A DNA stretch of 8,246 bases. It comes from Pseudomonadota bacterium. Its GTDB lineage: Bacteria > Pseudomonadota > Gammaproteobacteria > Burkholderiales > Burkholderiaceae_D. The notes below the pieces were generated by a model. It had not been told where the DNA came from, searched no databases, and saw nothing but the letters and a program-made list of their open reading frames with translations. Positions 7,636-8,246 of this stretch are shown here, piece after piece. A program made the translations under genes and the position numbers. The stretch is from NCBI GenBank assembly GCA_023422955.1, contig JAFAGG010000126.1:1-8246 (forward strand), read 5' to 3'. The stretch's first letter is position 1, and every line of letters begins with the position of its first letter.

Positions 7636-8064
7636 ATGCGCATCTGGTCCATTCATCCCAAATATCTCGACCCGCAAGGCCTGGTGGCCCTGTGGCGTGA
7701 AACCCTGCTGGCGCAGAAGGTGCTGCAAGGACAGACCAAGGGTTACCGCAATCATCCGCAGTTGCTGCGCTTTGCGGAAATGGAGCAGCCGCTTGAAGCG
7801 ATTGGCGATTACTTGTGGGAAGTGGTGAAGGAAGCGCAGGCGCGCGGCTACAACTTCGATGCGTCCAAGGTTGCAAACCGCAGCGGCCAGACACGCATGC
7901 TGGTCACGCAAGGGCAGATAGCCTTTGAGTGGGAGCATTACCTGAAAAAGACTTTGCAGCGCTCGCCGCACGTGCATGAACGTGTGCAAGCGATTCCGGA
8001 ACCCGATCCTCATCCGCTGTTTCAGGTGGAGCCAGGCGGGATAGCGGAGTGGGAGAGGGTGTAG
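7636..8064 (+). CDS. Pyrimidine-dimer DNA glycosylase, endonuclease V family
   Basis: This 142-aa protein matches the Pyr_excise family (PF03013), related to T4 endonuclease V (138 aa), which removes UV-induced cyclobutane pyrimidine dimers and nicks the abasic site. The N terminus MRIWSIHPKYLDPQGLVALWRE aligns with the catalytic N-terminal region: Glu22 (WRE) corresponds to T4 Glu23 (YRE). KGYRNHPQLLRF (35-46) and the C-terminal HPLFQVEPGG are typical of bacterial members. In T4 the nucleophile is the free amine of Thr2 after Met removal; here residue 2 is Arg, so Met would probably be retained. Activity is therefore inferred rather than certain. The ribosome binding site is poor (GAAAACGACAGCG before ATG). 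It may be a single-gene unit and has no evident link to sulfur metabolism. Confidence 0.83.
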   Translation: MRIWSIHPKYLDPQGLVALWRETLLAQKVLQGQTKGYRNHPQLLRFAEMEQPLEAIGDYLWEVVKEAQARGYNFDASKVANRSGQTRMLVTQGQIAFEWEHYLKKTLQRSPHVHERVQAIPEPDPHPLFQVEPGGIAEWERV

Positions 8065-8126
8065 GGCGTGGTTGGAAGGTGAAGCAGAGTTTCGAGACGA
8101 TGCCTGCGGGAGGTCGAACACTCCTT

Positions 8127-8139
8127 CCCCTTCAAGGGG
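8127..8139. repeat. Small inverted repeat CCCCTTCAAGGGG
   Basis: CCCCTT and AAGGGG are perfect reverse complements around a single C. As RNA this would be a 4-bp stem with a 5-nt loop. It is the first of three inverted repeats downstream of the glycosylase gene. Confidence 0.6.
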
Positions 8140-8142
8140 TGA

Positions 8143-8177
8143 GGCAGGGGTTTCGCAACGCATGCGTTGCGCCTGCC
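8143..8177. repeat. Long hairpin built on an 18-bp perfect palindrome
   Basis: CGCAACGCATGCGTTGCG (8154-8171) is a perfect 18-bp palindrome. It is flanked by GGCAGG (8143-8148) and CCTGCC (8172-8177), which extend the stem by 6 bp with a 5-nt bulge (GGTTT) on the left. No U-run follows on either strand. It could be a protein-binding palindrome, a factor-assisted transcript end or part of a dispersed repeat. Confidence 0.8.
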
Positions 8178-8185
8178 GAACGCGA

Positions 8186-8201
8186 ACCGCTTACCAGCGG
8201 T
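8186..8201. repeat. 6-bp stem hairpin ACCGCT-TACC-AGCGGT
   Basis: ACCGCT and AGCGGT pair perfectly around a TACC loop. It is the third of the three inverted repeats at the right edge. Confidence 0.65.
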
Positions 8202-8246
8202 GAGCCGTGAGGTTGGGATGGGGATGGGTTTAATGTACTGATTGCT

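Larger units (their letters stand above)
8065..8246. other. Intergenic tail with a cluster of inverted repeats
   Basis: No gene was recognised in the last 182 nt. The stretch contains three inverted repeats about 30 nt apart (centres near 8133, 8162 and 8193), followed by G-rich repeats (GGGATGGGGATGGG, 8215-8228). This is the general appearance of a dispersed intergenic repeat element, but copy number cannot be judged from one window. Confidence 0.5.

Noticed and set aside
7609..8163. A 184-codon minus-strand frame opposite the glycosylase gene
   Set aside because: It overlaps almost the whole of a recognisable PF03013 gene on the other strand and shows no domain of its own.

Overview
The window carries most of an assimilatory sulfate-reduction operon on the minus strand. 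Facing it on the plus strand are its likely LysR-type regulator, cysB, and three further genes. Gene order (cysB divergent from cysI-DUF934-cysH-cysD-cysN), GC-rich codon use and protein character point to a betaproteobacterium of the Burkholderiales, most likely near Oxalobacteraceae (Herminiimonas, Herbaspirillum or Janthinobacterium relatives). The genus is inference. No phage, transposase, CRISPR, tRNA or rRNA was seen, so most of the window looks like core chromosome.

Minus strand, 4369 down to 1: cysI (sulfite reductase hemoprotein), a DUF934 protein, cysH (iron-sulfur adenylylsulfate reductase type), a previously unlisted 35-codon ORF, cysD and the first 112 codons of cysN (ATP sulfurylase subunits). 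Sulfate is activated to APS by CysDN, reduced to sulfite by CysH and then to sulfide by CysI. No APS kinase gene is visible, which fits CysH carrying the cysteine pairs of APS-reducing enzymes. Every gene junction overlaps by 1 to 8 nt except the 125-nt gap between cysH and cysD. That gap holds the 35-codon ORF, which starts at a GTG overlapping the cysH stop. It encodes a second copy of the catalytic CysH tail, with KECGLHLV identical in protein. All five base differences in those eight codons are synonymous. This is the most interesting signal in the window.

The 450-bp divergent intergenic region (4370-4819) holds candidate promoters for both directions, a GCTTATA direct repeat that could be a CysB operator, and a GC-rich hairpin in what would be a long cysI leader.

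Plus strand, 4820 to 8064: cysB, with all four residues known to contact sulfate in the E. coli protein; a DUF924 protein; a DUF808 (YedI-like) multi-pass membrane protein; and a small T4 endonuclease V-like pyrimidine-dimer glycosylase. Between and after these lie a 19-nt homopyrimidine mirror repeat, a 39-nt two-stage hairpin just upstream of the DUF808 gene, and a cluster of three inverted repeats at the right edge.
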